Part shown: positions 6,666-7,393 of the stretch, piece after piece
Numbering within the stretch: position 1 is the stretch's first letter
Layout: each line of letters begins with the position of its first letter
NCBI GenBank assembly: GCA_947455695.1
Contig: CANGRN010000061.1
Location: 1-7,393 of the forward strand
Direction of reading: 5' to 3'
Length of the DNA stretch: 7,393 nt
DNA from: Alphaproteobacteria bacterium
Lineage (GTDB): Bacteria > Pseudomonadota > Alphaproteobacteria > Micropepsales > Micropepsaceae
Translations under genes and position numbers: made by a program
The notes under the pieces: model-generated
The model's database searches: none
What the model was told of the DNA's origin: nothing
Seen by the model: the letters and a program-made list of their open reading frames with translations, nothing else

Positions 6666-7193
6666 ATGGACTACAAGGACACGATCCGCACCATTCCCGA
6701 TTATCCCAAGCCGGGGATCATGTTTCGCGACATCACCACCCTGCTCGGCAATCCGCGCGCCTTCCGCCGCGCGGTGGACGAGATGGTGCAGCCTTACGCC
6801 GGCCTGAAGATCGACAAGGTCGCCGGCCTGGAAGCGCGCGGCTTCATCCTGGGCGGCGCGGTGGCGCACCAGCTTTCGGTGGGATTCATCCCCGTGCGCA
6901 AGAAGGGCAAGCTGCCCCACACCGTGATCGGCGAGGATTACGACCTGGAATATGGCCGTGACCGGATCGAGATCCATATCGACGCCCTGGAAAAGGGCGA
7001 GCGCGTGCTTCTGGTCGATGACCTGATCGCCACCGGTGGCACCGCTTTTGCCGGCATCAGGCTGCTGGAGCGGGCCGGCGCCAATATCGTGGGCTGTTCC
7101 TTCGTAATCGACCTGCCGGAACTGGGCGGCGCCGACAAGCTGCGGGCCATCGGCAAGCCGGTGACGGCGCTGGTCGCCTTCGAGGGTCACTAA
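6666..7193 (+). CDS. apt: Adenine phosphoribosyltransferase
   Basis: Converts adenine and PRPP to AMP and pyrophosphate, the one-step adenine salvage reaction; cytoplasmic, usually a homodimer. The 175-residue product has the family N-terminus [18 protein letters not shown] (7-24), [11 protein letters not shown] (54-64), PVRKKGKLP (76-84), LEYGRD (94-99) and the PRPP-binding loop [13 protein letters not shown] (114-126). ATG at 6666 is chosen because AAGG (6653-6656) stands 9 bases upstream and the protein then starts at the usual point. The reading frame could extend 13 codons into mtnP without family support. Only 4 bases separate it from the mtnP stop, and the two enzymes act in sequence: MtnP makes adenine and Apt consumes it. 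No missing catalytic residue is seen. Confidence 0.97.
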   Translation: MDYKDTIRTIPDYPKPGIMFRDITTLLGNPRAFRRAVDEMVQPYAGLKIDKVAGLEARGFILGGAVAHQLSVGFIPVRKKGKLPHTVIGEDYDLEYGRDRIEIHIDALEKGERVLLVDDLIATGGTAFAGIRLLERAGANIVGCSFVIDLPELGGADKLRAIGKPVTALVAFEGH

Positions 7194-7211
7194 GCGATGC
7201 GCCCGCATCGC
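7194..7211 (+). other. Hairpin between apt and the GST-like gene
   Basis: GCGATGC (7194-7200) and GCATCGC (7205-7211) are perfect 7-base complements around the 4-base loop GCCC, starting directly after the apt stop. There is no T-run, so it is not a standard terminator. It may be an mRNA processing or stability element, or attenuate expression of the next gene, whose Shine-Dalgarno site GGAGAA (7215-7220) begins 4 bases later. Confidence 0.5.
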
Positions 7212-7225
7212 GCTGGAGAAAAGTG

Positions 7226-7393
7226 ATGAAGCTCTATGGCAACGCGGCCTCGCCCTTCGCGCGCAAGTGCCGCGTCATCGCCCATGAGCTGGGCCTGAAG
7301 CTGGAAGAGATCCGCACCCTGCCGATGCAGGAGCCGGAGTTCCGCCGCATCAATCCCCTGGGCAAGATTCCGGCGCTGGTGCTGGATGACGGC
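7226..7393 (+). CDS. Glutathione S-transferase-like protein, N-terminal fragment (3' end outside window)
   Basis: The 56 visible codons give the thioredoxin-like N-terminal domain of a glutathione S-transferase. MKLYGNAASPFARKCRV (1-17) is the first strand and the start of helix 1; the Ser-Pro at 9-10 is at the usual position of the catalytic Ser/Cys/Tyr region. INPLGKIPAL (42-51) carries the conserved cis-proline that contacts the glutathione backbone. The C-terminal helical domain is beyond the window, so class, length and substrate remain open; this fold is also used by maleylacetoacetate isomerases and stress regulators. ATG at 7226 is chosen with GGAGAA (7215-7220) 5 bases upstream; an in-frame GTG stands directly before it at 7223. 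The gene is 32 bases after apt and may be read from the same transcript, although its role has no clear link to purine salvage. Confidence 0.85.
   Translation, partial: MKLYGNAASPFARKCRVIAHELGLKLEEIRTLPMQEPEFRRINPLGKIPALVLDDG

Overview
The window is GC-rich (by eye a little over 60%), densely packed bacterial DNA. It reads as a chromosomal housekeeping segment of an alphaproteobacterium. The basis is a separate three-gene Rieske / cytochrome b / cytochrome c1 operon, whose cytochrome b haem-ligand positions lie within one residue of those of the Rhodobacter protein as I recall them, together with an MTA phosphorylase and a TrmL of alphaproteobacterial style. The genus cannot be fixed from this sequence alone. 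I see no rRNA, tRNA, CRISPR array, insertion sequence, phage gene or obvious foreign island.

Layout: (1) 1-1703, plus strand: the 3' part of a CCA-adding tRNA nucleotidyltransferase gene, overlapping by 4 bases (GTGA) a PP2C-like phosphatase gene. (2) 1696-2786, minus strand: trmL (wobble-base methyltransferase) followed by a TerC/YjbE-family membrane protein, joined by a TAATG stop/start overlap. This pair runs head-on into the phosphatase gene with an 8-base overlap. (3) 2787-3043: a divergent control region between trmL and petA, holding a small inverted repeat and a tandem 8-mer. (4) 3044-5705, plus strand: petA-petB-petC, the complete catalytic core of the cytochrome bc1 complex (respiratory complex III). 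(5) 5706-5782: two hairpins, the second a perfect rho-independent terminator whose T-run ends one base before the next start codon. (6) 5783-7193: mtnP and apt, two consecutive steps of methylthioadenosine/adenine salvage. MtnP releases adenine and Apt turns it back into AMP. (7) 7226-7393: the first 56 codons of a glutathione S-transferase-like protein, cut by the window end.

Several starts are revised from the longest reading frame, on the basis of Shine-Dalgarno sites and family N-termini: trmL (GTG at 2786), petA (GTG at 3044), petB (ATG at 3625) and apt (ATG at 6666).

No undescribed system is evident; gene content is ordinary. The points worth a second look are regulatory: the terminator fused to the mtnP initiation region, the hairpin plus nine-codon reading frame between apt and the GST gene, the overlapping convergent gene ends, and the PP2C phosphatase coupled to cca.
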